Shown: positions 23,916-35,100 of the stretch, piece after piece
Layout of the letters: the number at the start of each line of letters is the position of its first letter
How positions within the stretch are numbered: position 1 is the stretch's first letter
NCBI RefSeq assembly: GCF_030540875.1
Contig: NZ_JAUOEM010000001.1
Coordinates: 1-64,000, forward strand
Reading direction: 5' to 3'
DNA from: Flavivirga amylovorans
Lineage (GTDB): Bacteria; Bacteroidota; Bacteroidia; Flavobacteriales; Flavobacteriaceae
Length of the DNA: 64,000 bases
Program-made: the position numbers and the translations under genes
The notes under the pieces: model-generated
What the model was told of the DNA's origin: nothing
Seen by the model: the letters and a program-made list of their open reading frames with translations, nothing else
Database searches by the model: none

Positions 23916-26510
23916 ATGAAGTTTTACAAAAGTATCTATCAAAATCTTTTCCCCTTATTTTTTATGCTTTTTGCAATCAGTTGGCATGTAAAGGCTCAAA
24001 ACGAGGGTAATTTTTATACAGACAAAATCAATCTTGTAAACCAGACAGTAGATCTTGTTGCAGATTACGGGGCAAATGGCAATGATGCAGTAGATGATTC
24101 AGCAGCTTTGAAAAGTGCAATTGCTGACATGACAGCATTAACTAATGGAGGGAAAATTACCATTCCTGCAGGGACTTTTTATATTAGTAAAGTACAATTG
24201 GCTAATAATATACACATTGTGGTAGATAAGGACGCCATTTTAAAACCTGTAATAGGCAAGGGAGCTCCTATGCTAAAGATTGGAGCCATTAAAAACAATG
24301 TACCTGAGTTATTAGATGTGATTCAGAATGTAAGTATTAGATGTGCTCAACCAGGACAAAAATTTACAGTTGATATTTCTGATGCTAATTGGGCAGGAAA
24401 AAATCAAAATTTTTTCAATAGCCAAACTGGAGATAATTTTATGGTGTCAGATTTTCATGTATTAGATAATTATAGTAGGATTTCTTGTGTTACTGTAAAT
24501 CATGCTGTTTATAATGGCGTAGGGCAAATGAGTAAAAATGGATTGGTGAAAAACATTTCTGGAGAAAAGATGGCTTATGGATATGGTATTATGCAAATGA
24601 AAGCAGGCACCAATATTTTCTTTAAAAATTTAAGTGGCGAGGGAGGTGCGACTCTAAGATTAGAATCTGGAGGTAGTATTTGGACAGCACCAACAAACTT
24701 ACTAATAGACCAGGTTTTTGCAAGGGATATTTCATGTATTAATGGTAAAACAGCAGCCATGGTTTCTCCTCATACTAGAGATAATGGTTCAGCTACTATT
24801 GTAAATGTAACGGCTACCAATTGTAGTTTTGCTGCAGAAGCTTCTAATGGTTTTGTTGCAGCAGATGAAACTGGAACTCCTGGTAGCTTTGCATCTGTAA
24901 CTTTTACCAATGTACATGGTATATATGGATCTACAGCCCAGGTAAAAAGTAAGCATTTTAAATATGTCCCTTGTGCGATCAAAGGACTTATTTCAAGTGG
25001 TTTAGGGCCAGATAACGAAAGTCATATTGGACCATCGATCTCCGCTGTATTATATGATGCAGATACAAATGATTCTGGAGGAAATGAAGCAGGAGATTAT
25101 GTGGCAAGTTTTAACAATGTTACAGACGAAGGTTTCTTACATCGTTTTGAATTATTCACAAATCATGATGATAACTTTAAAAATTGTAATGCTAATCCTG
25201 TAAATGGTATTTCTATTAACCTGTCTTCTGCAGATTTAGAAATAGGTGAAACAGTTCAACTATCGGAAACAATTAGTCCATCTAATGCAACTGATCCATC
25301 TGTAACTTGGTCTACAAGCGACGCTTCTGTGGCGACTGTAAATTCTAATGGTTTGGTAACCGCCCAGGGAAATGGTACGGTTACTATAACGGTAACGGCC
25401 ACAGATGGAGGGTACCCTGCTACCTGTACTGTCAATGTAGGAAGTATTACAAATGTTACAGGGGTTTCTGTGTCTCCAACAAGCGCTAGTTTACTAGTTG
25501 GGCAAACTATAGGCCTAACCGAAACAGTAAATCCAAATAATGCGAATGATAAAACTGTTGTTTGGAGTTCCAATAATACTTCTGTAGCTACAGTAAACTC
25601 TAATGGACTGGTAACTGCAATTGGCGATGGTAGTGCTACAATTACCGTAACCACTAACGATGGAGGTTTCACTGCCACGAGCACTATCACAGTTACTTCT
25701 TCTGGTGGCGGAGGTTTTACAGAAATATTATACGATGATTTTGAATCAGGCTTCGGAAATTGGAATGATGGAGGTAGTGATGCTTTATTATACACTGGTG
25801 GTACTTTTGCTCACCAAGGAAATAATGCTGCTAATATTCAAGATAATACAAGTACTTCTGTAATCACCACTAATAATCTTGCCTTATCAGGAAGTAATGA
25901 AATAAAAGTAGAGTTTTGGTATAGACCAGAGAGTATGGATAATAGTAATGAAGATTTTTGGTTGCAAATATCTACCAATGGAGGGGCAAGCTATACCACT
26001 GTTCAAACATGGGCAAGAAATATAGACTTCCAAAATGGTCAATTCTATTCAGAATCGGTAACCATTAGTGGGTTTACACTAACAAACCAAACTCGTTTAC
26101 GTTTTAGATGTGACGCAAGTGGCAATAAAGATGATGTTTATATTGATGAAATAAGGGTTTCTGTTTCAGGAAGTGGTTCCACATCTAAGAATACTAGTAG
26201 TAAAGAAGATACTAATGTGGCTTTAGTAGAAGATAATATTAAAACAGAGGCGAGCTTTAAAATTTATCCAAATCCTATTGATGATAATTTCAATGTAGCT
26301 ATTAAGATGTATGAAAAGAGTAATCTTGATATAAATATCTATACTATTAACGGAGTTTTAGTTAAGTCTAAAAAGTTTGGAGATTATCGTTCAGGAACTC
26401 ACAAGATTAACCTAAGTAAGTTTGATCTAAACATGGCAAATTCAGGCATATATATATTAGAATTAAGAGCTAATAATTTAGTAAAACATATGCGAGTTAT
26501 AGTTAAGTAA
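23916..26510 (+). CDS. secreted beta-helix protein with Ig-like domains and T9SS sorting tail
   Basis: This is an 864-residue exported protein. A signal peptide (about 1-28, ending Val-Lys-Ala) is followed by a right-handed beta-helix of the pectate-lyase-3 type (about 45-430, beginning with Asp-Tyr-Gly-Ala-Asn-Gly-Asn-Asp). Next come two bacterial Ig-like group 2 domains (about 428-510 and 515-592, each with Trp-Ser-(Thr/Ser)...Val-Ala-Thr-Val-Asn-Ser-Asn-Gly), a jelly-roll module (about 600-745) and a type A T9SS sorting domain (about 790-864, with Tyr-Pro-Asn-Pro). The helix probably binds or cleaves an acidic polysaccharide. From memory it recalls iota-carrageenase-like (GH82) beta-helices of marine Bacteroidota, but I could not confirm catalytic residues. 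Confidence 0.8.
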   Translation: MKFYKSIYQNLFPLFFMLFAISWHVKAQNEGNFYTDKINLVNQTVDLVADYGANGNDAVDDSAALKSAIADMTALTNGGKITIPAGTFYISKVQLANNIHIVVDKDAILKPVIGKGAPMLKIGAIKNNVPELLDVIQNVSIRCAQPGQKFTVDISDANWAGKNQNFFNSQTGDNFMVSDFHVLDNYSRISCVTVNHAVYNGVGQMSKNGLVKNISGEKMAYGYGIMQMKAGTNIFFKNLSGEGGATLRLESGGSIWTAPTNLLIDQVFARDISCINGKTAAMVSPHTRDNGSATIVNVTATNCSFAAEASNGFVAADETGTPGSFASVTFTNVHGIYGSTAQVKSKHFKYVPCAIKGLISSGLGPDNESHIGPSISAVLYDADTNDSGGNEAGDYVASFNNVTDEGFLHRFELFTNHDDNFKNCNANPVNGISINLSSADLEIGETVQLSETISPSNATDPSVTWSTSDASVATVNSNGLVTAQGNGTVTITVTATDGGYPATCTVNVGSITNVTGVSVSPTSASLLVGQTIGLTETVNPNNANDKTVVWSSNNTSVATVNSNGLVTAIGDGSATITVTTNDGGFTATSTITVTSSGGGGFTEILYDDFESGFGNWNDGGSDALLYTGGTFAHQGNNAANIQDNTSTSVITTNNLALSGSNEIKVEFWYRPESMDNSNEDFWLQISTNGGASYTTVQTWARNIDFQNGQFYSESVTISGFTLTNQTRLRFRCDASGNKDDVYIDEIRVSVSGSGSTSKNTSSKEDTNVALVEDNIKTEASFKIYPNPIDDNFNVAIKMYEKSNLDINIYTINGVLVKSKKFGDYRSGTHKINLSKFDLNMANSGIYILELRANNLVKHMRVIVK

Positions 26511-26600
26511 GATCTTAAAGGATATAAAACACCATTAGTCACAGAACTAGTTTAGATAAATTATACTCATGACTAATTTGTGGTTATTCCACTAAAAAAA

Positions 26601-26631
26601 AGCAAGAATAAATGTATTCTTGCTTTTTTTA
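26601..26631. terminator. bidirectional intrinsic terminator
   Basis: AGCAAGAATA and TATTCTTGCT form a perfect 10-base stem with an AATG loop, flanked by A and T runs. It lies 91 bases past the beta-helix gene. The remaining 26632-26954 gap is AT-rich with no visible gene and should contain the promoter of the next gene. Confidence 0.85.
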
Positions 26632-26954
26632 ATTGTCTTGTTATCAAATAATTACAATAACTACTAAAAGAACTACAAGATATTTCAATTTAACAGAGTC
26701 AATTATAGCTTCAATCTAAATTTAATTTATAGAAATCAGGTTTTAAGTAATTTTTAAATTTTGAAAACGGACACAAGTATAAATGTCATAAAACTAAAGG
26801 TATGGCTTTTATTAGATGACGATATGAAACTATAATGCCAGTTTTTCAAAAGAGAAAATACAATTAATACATTAAAAGTGTCACTTCACACATTTTAAAT
26901 AAAGATTAGAGGATTTATACCCTAATTTGAGAGAGAATTAAAAAAATAAAACCA

Positions 26955-29195
26955 ATGAAAACAATTTTACTCTCTCTCTTATTTGTTACTTCTTTACCAA
27001 TTACCAGTAATGCTATAAATGGTAATGTTGAAAATAAGTACAATAGTGATTTCATTTCAACCCTCACAGCATTTACAGGGGGCGATGGTTGTACTAGTGC
27101 AACTATAATCGGTTGTGGAGGTTTCGAAACTGGTGATACTAGTGGATTTACAGATACTGGAGGTGCTAATTCATTTCCAGATGAATGGTATGTTTTTGAA
27201 GCAAATGGCAATCGTGAACAAGTGTTTGTAGATTTAACTTCAGGTAACGAATCTGTGCTTACTGTATATGAAGGTTCATGTGGCGGTTTAACATTAGTAG
27301 ATTCGCAAGTAACAAATTTTGGTTATGCAGGTATTAGTTTTGAATCTAATGGTACATCAGACTACTATTGGGTGGTGGAAGGTAATACCGCTTCAGGTTC
27401 GGGGGTTTATAATCTTTCTTCATTTTGTCAAGAAATTCCAGGCGACTCGTGTTCAGCTCCAAAAAACCTTTTTTGTGACAGTGTATCTACAGGTAATACA
27501 ATGAACAATACAGACACTGGTGGGGAAAATGCTTCTCCTGAAGAGTGGTTTGTATATTTTGGATCTAGTCGACTTAAGATAATTACGGTATCACTTTGTG
27601 GTGTAGATACGGATTTTGATTCACTATTAACGGTTTATGCTAGTAATGATTGTTCTGGCTTCACAACAGTAGCAACAAGCGATAATGATTGCGGTGATGA
27701 TGGTGAAATCACCTTTACGACAGAACCAAATCAAACCTATTATGTTGTAGTAGAAGGGGCAACAGCAACTGATGTTGGAAATTATTCCTTATCTGTATCT
27801 TGTGAAGATACAGGAGGAGAAGATTGTAACAGTGCTGTTCCATTAATTTGCGGAATACCAGTTAATGCCAATACATTGAGTAGTACAGATAATGGTGGCT
27901 TAACAAGTGCTCCAGACCAATGGTTTCAATATAGGAGCTTTGATAATCCAGAATTGGTTACTTTATCACTTTGTAATAACACAGATTTTGATTCTTCAAT
28001 AGCGGTATACGTAGGGTTTTGTGGCGGGCCACTTTTAGTCTCAAATGACAATACTTGTGGAGATGATGCTGAGGTAGTATTTGCAACAATTCCTAATGGA
28101 GTATATTATATTGTAGTTGAAGGTGCTACAAGCACAGATGTAGGGAATTATTCTTTGTCTGCAAGTTGTGTTAATACTGGTGCCGATAGTTGTGGCTCTG
28201 CAGTGAGTACATTTTGTGGTGCTACAATAGAAGGAAATACAACAATTGGTACAGATACTGGAGGGCAAAATGCATCGCCAGATAATTGGATTGGTTATTT
28301 TCCGCGTTCAGAGGAACAATCACAAATAATTACACTATCGCTTTGTGGTGGTACAGATTTCGATTCTTTGTTGAGTGTTTATGAGGGCTCATGTGGTAGT
28401 CTAAATTTAATAGCATCTAGTGATAATGATTGTGGTGATGATGGTGAATTAACATTTACTGCATTGGGAGGAGATGTTGCAGATTATTATTTTGTAGTAG
28501 AAGGAGCTACAGCTTCAGATGCTGGATACTATACGTTGTCAATTACTGGTTGTACACCAATTCCTGGCGATTTCTGTAGAACAGCATTACCAGTTTTTAC
28601 AGGGAGTGTAATTTCTGCAGAGACCTCTACTAGTACAGACCAAGGAGGAGAAAGTGCTGCACCAGACAACTGGTTTGTATATTATTCTTCTGGTGTAGCT
28701 GAAAATTTAAAATTTTCGCTTTGTGATCCTGCTACCGATTTTGATTCCTCTATAGCAATTTATGAAGGTGTTTTTTGCTTTAATCCTCTCAATTTAGTAG
28801 CTTCTAATGATAGTTTTTGTGGAAACAATGCAGAAATAACATTTACTACGGGAACTAATTTTGAAACGTATTTTATAGTTGTTGAAGGAGCAACAAATTC
28901 AGATTTTGGTAATTATACATTATCGGTTTCAAATGCAACATTAAGCACAGATGCTTTTGAACTAGAAAACGCTATTGAATTTTATCCAAATCCTGCAAAT
29001 ACTATAGTTAATATAAAATCACAGGGATTAATTACAGGAATAGACATATTTAACATGATAGGGCAAAAAGTAATATCAAGAAAAATTAATAGTAATATCA
29101 TTGAATTAAATGTGGACACTTTGGTTAGCGGTACTTATTTTATGAAAGTTAGTAGTAGAGATTCATCTTCTATTCATAAGATACTTATAAATTAG
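26955..29195 (+). CDS. secreted five-repeat protein with T9SS sorting tail
   Basis: This 746-residue protein has a signal peptide (about 1-21) and five tandem beta-sandwich repeats of roughly 115-125 residues, each opening with a Cys-x3-Ala/Lys pattern. Each repeat contains Asp-Thr/Asn-Gly-Gly, Ala-Pro-Asp/Glu-x-Trp, Phe-Asp-Ser and Val-Glu-Gly-Ala-Thr motifs and ends with a Cys. The C-terminus (about 675-746) is a type A T9SS sorting domain with Tyr-Pro-Asn-Pro. The repeats resemble PPC-like (pre-peptidase C-terminal) modules and probably carry disulfides and bound calcium. No catalytic domain is present, so a surface adhesin or binding role is likely. A paralogue with seven repeats lies at 32170, beyond the two-component system. 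Confidence 0.85.
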   Translation: MKTILLSLLFVTSLPITSNAINGNVENKYNSDFISTLTAFTGGDGCTSATIIGCGGFETGDTSGFTDTGGANSFPDEWYVFEANGNREQVFVDLTSGNESVLTVYEGSCGGLTLVDSQVTNFGYAGISFESNGTSDYYWVVEGNTASGSGVYNLSSFCQEIPGDSCSAPKNLFCDSVSTGNTMNNTDTGGENASPEEWFVYFGSSRLKIITVSLCGVDTDFDSLLTVYASNDCSGFTTVATSDNDCGDDGEITFTTEPNQTYYVVVEGATATDVGNYSLSVSCEDTGGEDCNSAVPLICGIPVNANTLSSTDNGGLTSAPDQWFQYRSFDNPELVTLSLCNNTDFDSSIAVYVGFCGGPLLVSNDNTCGDDAEVVFATIPNGVYYIVVEGATSTDVGNYSLSASCVNTGADSCGSAVSTFCGATIEGNTTIGTDTGGQNASPDNWIGYFPRSEEQSQIITLSLCGGTDFDSLLSVYEGSCGSLNLIASSDNDCGDDGELTFTALGGDVADYYFVVEGATASDAGYYTLSITGCTPIPGDFCRTALPVFTGSVISAETSTSTDQGGESAAPDNWFVYYSSGVAENLKFSLCDPATDFDSSIAIYEGVFCFNPLNLVASNDSFCGNNAEITFTTGTNFETYFIVVEGATNSDFGNYTLSVSNATLSTDAFELENAIEFYPNPANTIVNIKSQGLITGIDIFNMIGQKVISRKINSNIIELNVDTLVSGTYFMKVSSRDSSSIHKILIN

Positions 29196-29217
29196 ATTAT
29201 TAGTATTAAATTAACGA

Positions 29218-29245
29218 AGCAGGAATCTTTTATAAGATTTCTGCT
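29218..29245 (+). terminator. probable terminator
   Basis: AGCAGGAATCTT (29218-29229) and AAGATTTCTGCT (29234-29245) form a stem with one G-T pair and a short loop, followed by a T-rich stretch. It lies between the five-repeat gene and the sensor kinase. Confidence 0.65.
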
Positions 29246-29322
29246 TTGTATTTATTTTGTTTTACCAACCAATCCTAATGCTTTGCTTTAGGATATATTA
29301 TATTTAAGACTTTAAATTTTAT

Positions 29323-31257
29323 ATGCGTTATAAACTGTTTACATACATTCTTTTCAGTTTTTTATTAAGCAGCATCAACTGTGGTGCGCTAAAATTGGCG
29401 AGACATTTTAATCAAGGCAAATTTTTAAAAGCGAGTTCGCTTTCACAGAATGCTATAAAAGATAGTACTGATGTAGAAGTAGAGAAGGCGCTCCTTAAGG
29501 CTCTTGATAAAGCAAACAGATCAAATGATATTAATGCTATTGTAACCACTAACCTTAATTTAATAAGATATTACAGACAACAGGATATTGATGAAACGGA
29601 GATGTTAAATCTATTCGATGCCTTCAATAAAAGTTGTGAAAAATTTCAAGACACTACATGTTTTACCCAATATAAGCTGAGTTTAGGAGAATTTTACTTT
29701 AAAAAAACCAGTTATACAGATGCTATAGATGAGTTAAATCAAGCATTAGAATATGCCAAAATCATTGAGGACAAAAGCTTAATTTTAGCTGTAAAAAATA
29801 CTAAAGGAAGACTATTTACTACCATAGGTGAACAGGAAAAAGGGAGAAAAGAGTTTAGGGGTATGATTAAATATTTAGATGTAGAGGAAAAAGATTATGA
29901 AATTTGGTTTAATGCTGCCTATATGAATATTGCATATACCTATAAAAATCCCGACTCTTTAATTTTTTATTCATCAATAGTAGCCGATAAGTGTAAATCT
30001 GGAGAAATGGAAGTAGGATGTGATGACCTTTACAATAATATAGCATACGCTTACCTACGAAAAAACATGCCTGAAAAAGCATTACACACTATCCAAAATA
30101 ATATTGATTTGGATAACCTTAGATATAGTAGTGATGATGATAATTTTTATACAAGTTTAACGCATACACTTGGAACCACTTATTTTAAATTAGAGCAATA
30201 TGAGGCGTCTATTAAGTACTATAAAAAAAGTTTGTATTATTCTGAAATAGAGAATAATCTGCCAGATATTATTGAAACCAAAGAGGACCTGGCATTGAGT
30301 TATGAAAGAATAGGAGATAAAACCACAGCGTTACGATTATTAAGGGAAACTAGAATTTTAATTGAACAATACAATAACCAAAGGCTTAAAGAAGAAATAG
30401 CTAATGTAAAGTCTAAGTATGAGTTGCAAGAAAAAGAGCAAGAGATAATAAGTTTAGAAAAGGAAAATGAAGAATTTAAATTTGCTACAAGTAAGGCTAA
30501 GTCTATAAGCTACATACTTTTTGTGTCTTTAATAGTAATACTGCTTGCCCTTTATTATTACAAGCAAAAAAATAAATTAAAATTTTATAAATTAAATGAA
30601 GAATTAACGATTAACAGGTTAAAATCATTACGATCTGTAATGAATCCTCATTTCTTATTTAATTCGTTTAGTACATTACAAAACTATATTTTAAAAAAGG
30701 AGAGTATCAAAGCCAATGATTATATGACTGATATTTCAAACCTAATACGTGAGGTATTGGCAGGTTCAGATAATATTTACACAAAGTTTAATGACGAATT
30801 GGCATTAATAAAATCGTATTTAAAAATTGAGCAAGGGCGTTTTGATCCAGAGTTTAAAGTAATTTACAATATAGATTCAGAATTAATTAATACAAACCCC
30901 ATTATACCGTCTATGATTATTCAGCCTCATATTGAAAATGCAATACTTCATGGCATATCTAATAATCTAGAAGATGCTGTTATAAAAGTATCTTTAAATA
31001 AAAAAGGGAAACTTGTTATATGTATCATAGAAGATAACGGTGTTGGTAGGGAAAAAGCGGGGTTTATTAAAGACCATAATAATACACCCATTCATTTATC
31101 TATAGCTTCAAAAAATATTCAAGAACGTCTCAGAATATTATCAAAAATAGGATTCAAAAATACATCAATAAATGTTATAGATATTTATGATGATGAAGGG
31201 ATGCCTAGTGGCACCAAAGTAGTGATAACATTACCTACTCAAAAAAAACTTAATTAG
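29323..31257 (+). CDS. LytS-family sensor histidine kinase with periplasmic TPR domain
   Basis: This is a 644-residue sensor. A signal sequence (about 1-24) is followed by a periplasmic helical region with tetratricopeptide repeats (about 30-345), a short coiled coil, one membrane helix at about 394-413 and a cytoplasmic His_kinase/HATPase pair. The phospho-acceptor His lies in Asn-Pro-His-Phe-Leu-Phe-Asn near residue 443. The ATP-binding N box (Pro-His-Ile-Glu-Asn-Ala) and the Asp-Asn-Gly-Val-Gly G box follow. It belongs to the YehU/LytS class that pairs with LytTR regulators. The regulator gene begins one base after its stop codon. Its flanks are two related repeat-adhesin genes, the probable targets. 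Confidence 0.92.
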   Translation: MRYKLFTYILFSFLLSSINCGALKLARHFNQGKFLKASSLSQNAIKDSTDVEVEKALLKALDKANRSNDINAIVTTNLNLIRYYRQQDIDETEMLNLFDAFNKSCEKFQDTTCFTQYKLSLGEFYFKKTSYTDAIDELNQALEYAKIIEDKSLILAVKNTKGRLFTTIGEQEKGRKEFRGMIKYLDVEEKDYEIWFNAAYMNIAYTYKNPDSLIFYSSIVADKCKSGEMEVGCDDLYNNIAYAYLRKNMPEKALHTIQNNIDLDNLRYSSDDDNFYTSLTHTLGTTYFKLEQYEASIKYYKKSLYYSEIENNLPDIIETKEDLALSYERIGDKTTALRLLRETRILIEQYNNQRLKEEIANVKSKYELQEKEQEIISLEKENEEFKFATSKAKSISYILFVSLIVILLALYYYKQKNKLKFYKLNEELTINRLKSLRSVMNPHFLFNSFSTLQNYILKKESIKANDYMTDISNLIREVLAGSDNIYTKFNDELALIKSYLKIEQGRFDPEFKVIYNIDSELINTNPIIPSMIIQPHIENAILHGISNNLEDAVIKVSLNKKGKLVICIIEDNGVGREKAGFIKDHNNTPIHLSIASKNIQERLRILSKIGFKNTSINVIDIYDDEGMPSGTKVVITLPTQKKLN

Positions 31258-31258
31258 T

Positions 31259-32020
31259 TTGGAGAATAAGCTTACTTGCATAATAATAGATGACGAAAAA
31301 AAAGATAGGGAAAACCTAAGACTCTTGCTAAATTCGTATTGTCCAGAAATTACAGTTTTAGATGAAGCCCATAATAAAAGAACAATTTTAAGTGTTTTAG
31401 AAAAGCATTCACCAGATATTGTTTTTTTCGATATCCAACTTGGGAATATATCTATTTTCGATATACTCAATGAGTTAAAAAACATTTACTTTAATATCGT
31501 TTTTGTTTCAGCTTACGATAAGTATGCTATAAAAGGCTATCAATATAATGCCATAGATTATTTACTAAAACCCGTAAAGTCTGATCGTTTAAAAGACGTT
31601 ATTAAAAAAATTAACATTATAAAAAATACTTTAGATAGAGAAGATACATTTAAATCTGATTATAAAAAATTACAATCAAGATACAATCAGTCTTCAAAAA
31701 TATCGGTAACAGACTCTAGGGGTATTCATTTACTATCTCCCAAAGAGATATTGTATTGCATGAGCGATGGTAACTATACCACGTTATATTTAATTAATGA
31801 CAAGAAAATGGTAATTTCAAAGAACCTTAAACATTTTGAAAACCTTTTACTTGATTTTAACTTCTTTAGAATTTATCGTTCTTATTTAATCAATTTACAT
31901 GCTATAGACTTTGTGCTTAAAGAAGACGGGGGAAGCGTTGTAATGAAAAATGGAAATGCATTACCAATATCAAGAACTGTTAAAAAAGAATTCTTCAATA
32001 AATTAAGGCAAGTTATTTAA
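31259..32020 (+). CDS. LytTR family response regulator
   Basis: This 253-residue regulator has a CheY-like receiver (about 5-118) with the acidic Asp-Asp-Glu pocket at 11-13, phospho-acceptor Asp58 (Phe-Phe-Asp-Ile-Gln), and Lys in Leu-Leu-Lys-Pro. A LytTR DNA-binding domain follows (about 145-250, with Phe-Phe-Arg-Ile-Tyr-Arg-Ser-Tyr-Leu-Ile-Asn). The start is a TTG immediately after the kinase stop codon; the protein begins Met-Glu-Asn-Lys-Leu and no nearer ATG precedes the receiver. The tight spacing predicts coupled translation with the kinase. LytTR proteins bind paired direct repeats; I could not pick out a clear pair before the neighbouring adhesin or SusC genes. Confidence 0.92.
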   Translation: MENKLTCIIIDDEKKDRENLRLLLNSYCPEITVLDEAHNKRTILSVLEKHSPDIVFFDIQLGNISIFDILNELKNIYFNIVFVSAYDKYAIKGYQYNAIDYLLKPVKSDRLKDVIKKINIIKNTLDREDTFKSDYKKLQSRYNQSSKISVTDSRGIHLLSPKEILYCMSDGNYTTLYLINDKKMVISKNLKHFENLLLDFNFFRIYRSYLINLHAIDFVLKEDGGSVVMKNGNALPISRTVKKEFFNKLRQVI

Positions 32021-32169
32021 GATTTTAAAAAAAACACCTATTAATACAACCAAACTTTCAGTTTATACAATGAAGTAGATTGGTAAGGTGAATTTATTCT
32101 AAATTGCTGTAGACTTTATGTATATGTATTATATACTCTCAAAAAAATGTTCATTTAATTCAAAAATAT

Positions 32170-35100
32170 ATGAAGAATATTCTACACTTTTTTTTATTAA
32201 TCATTACAATTAATTATAGCAATGCATCAGGTTTTGATGAAGCTAATCTTGCTGCTAATACGAACACTGCCCTGTTTGTGAGTAACGATTGTGCAAATGC
32301 AATACCTGTTACTTGTGGAGAAACGGTAGTTGGTAGTACCACCGATAATACAAGTACTGGTGGTTTTACTTTAGCTCCAGATGAATGGTACAAGTACGAG
32401 GCAACAGGTTCTCCACAAACAGTAACCTTTTCTTTATGCTCAGGAACTGATTATGATTCTTCTATAGCGCTTTATAAAGGTAATTGTGTTAATTTAATAG
32501 CAGGTTTTAATGATAGTAGTTGTGGAGACGATCCAGAGATAACTATTAATACTGATGGTGTTTCAGATTATTATATAGCTATTGAGGGGCCATTGGATAC
32601 CTCTGTAGGTAACTTTACTTTAACCGTATCTTGTGTACCGATAACATTGGCTAGTAATAATACATGTGCTACTGCTACACCCATGAATTGTAATGATTCT
32701 ATAACAGGTTCAACCACCGAAAATACTGATGAGGGTGGAGATAGTCTAGCGCCAGATGCATGGTTTACGTATACAGGTAGTGGTAGTGCAGAACGTTTAA
32801 CATTTTCATTGTGTAACAGTACAAATTTTGATACTGTATTGACCATTTATGATGCTTGTGATGGCAATATTGTAGCGATAGATGATGATGGTATTTGTGC
32901 ACCTGCCTCGGAAGTTATAATAGATACAGATGGTAGAAGTACGTATTATATTGCTATAGAAGGTTTCGGTATTACTGATGTGGGAGATTATACGCTAACT
33001 TTAAGTTGTCAATCAATTGCATCTACAGGAGGAAATGATACGTGCGAAGGCGCTACGCCCTTAACTTGTGGCACTCCTGTTATAGGTACTTTATTAGACA
33101 ATACAGACCAAAAAGGGTTTTCAGACGCTCCAGATGAATGGTATGTGTATGAGGCTAATGGTACTCCGGAAACAGTAACCCTTTCACTTTGTAATGGCAC
33201 TGATTATAACTCTGCATTGGTACTTTTAAAAGGAGATTGTTCTAATAATGAATTCCTAGCGTTATCTGATGATTTTTGTGGAGAAGACGCGCAAATTATT
33301 TTTAATACTGATGGTTTTTCAGATTATTATGTAGCCGTAACGGCGGCTTTTGGAGATGCCATCGGCGGTAATTTCACATTAAATGTATCATGTGTACCAA
33401 TACCTCTTGTTAGTAACAACGACTGCGCTAATGCTATGGCTGTTTCTTGTGGCGATACAATATTTGGTAGTACAGGCGACAGTTCAGATACAGGAGGTAT
33501 CAATGATTCTGCAGACGTATGGTATAAGTACACAGGTACAGGCAGTTCAGAATTAGTAACTTTCTCTTTATGTAATACTACAGATTTTGCTACTGGATTA
33601 GTAGTTTATGATGCGTGTGGAGGAGAGATTATGGACTATAACAATGAATTTTGCAGTAATTTCCAGTCAGAGATAACTTTAGCAATAAGTGGTACAGAAA
33701 CGTATTATATAGCTATAGAAGGAGCGTTTAGTGCGTCACAATATGGAGATTACACTTTAGATATAAGTTGCCAACCGCCTATTGGAGGTAATGACCTTTG
33801 TGAAGATGCAACCCCCATAGCATGCGGAGAAGTTGTATCTGGTGATACAACAGAGAATACAGATTCAGATAGTTATAATGAACAACTTGGGCTTGGTCAG
33901 CGTAGATCCAGAGACGAATGGTTTACATTTACAACACCACCTAGTGATGAGCCTCAAATAATATATTTGCGAACGTTTAATTCTGAATTTGAAGTATTCT
34001 TAACAGTATATGATACATGTGGAGGTAACGTAGTGGCAAAAAATGATGGTTTGGGAGTTCCGGCCCCTGAAACTGATGCAACTTTTGTAGCAGAAAGTGA
34101 AACAACATATCTTATTAAAGTAGAGGCCTTTTTTAATAATAGTTATGGTAAATTTAATCTGACTTTGTTTTGTACGCCTTCCATTGGGGGAAATGATACT
34201 TGTATTGGAGCTACCGAAATAACCTGCGGCGATATTATTAATGGCGATACATCTAATAATACAAATACAGGAGGTCTTAATGAAAGTAAAGATCAATGGT
34301 TCAAATATGTAGGTACTGGTACTCCAGAGAATGTAATCATTAGTACATGTGGAACTAGTTATGATTCTGTTTTAACCGTCTTTAGTAGTTGTGATGACTC
34401 TTCTACTATAATACATACTAATGATGATTTTTGTGGAACCGGTCAATCGGCATTAAGTTTTGTGTCTGATGGGGTTTCAGAATATTGGATTGCTCTAGAA
34501 GGTTTTTCAAATTTAAACGCAGGGGCTTATACCCTAGAAGTGACATGTACAGATATTATCACAGGGAATGATGCTTGTTCTGGAGCTATTCCATTACAGT
34601 GTAATGAGATAAAAATAGGAGATACTTCTCAAAATACTACTGATACTGGTGGAGAAACAGCAGCACCAGACCATTGGTATAGCTATACAGGAAATGGTAC
34701 GGCAGAGACCATTACGGTTTCCACTTGCCTTGGAACACAGTTAGCAGGAGTAGTAGGTTTTGATACATTTCTTACGGTATATGATGCCTGCGATGGTTCT
34801 GTAATTACAAGTAACGATTTTGGAATTTGTGGAGGTCAATCTCAGTCCGCTAGAGTAGAGTTTCAATCTAATGGCACTTCTACATATATAATAAGTGTTG
34901 AAGGCTCTAAACCAAACGATGTTGGTATCTATTGGTTAGATGTAAGCTGTGAGAATAGTTCATTATCTGTAAACGAGGTTGAAACTGTTGACATTAGTGT
35001 TTATCCAAACCCAGCAAATGATATTGTGAATATAAATTCTAAAGAAATAATTAATAGTGTTACTATATACAGCATACTCGGTGAAAAAGTGATGACAGCC

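Noticed and set aside
25256-25795. Long minus-strand frame of 179 codons
   Set aside because: It is the antisense shadow of the two Ig-like repeats of the beta-helix protein; its Val/Pro/Thr bias mirrors them.
27000-34980. Repeat-rich region that could suggest CRISPR or other DNA repeats
   Set aside because: The repetition is at protein level, in about 115-residue modules within two open frames; there are no short, evenly spaced identical DNA repeats.
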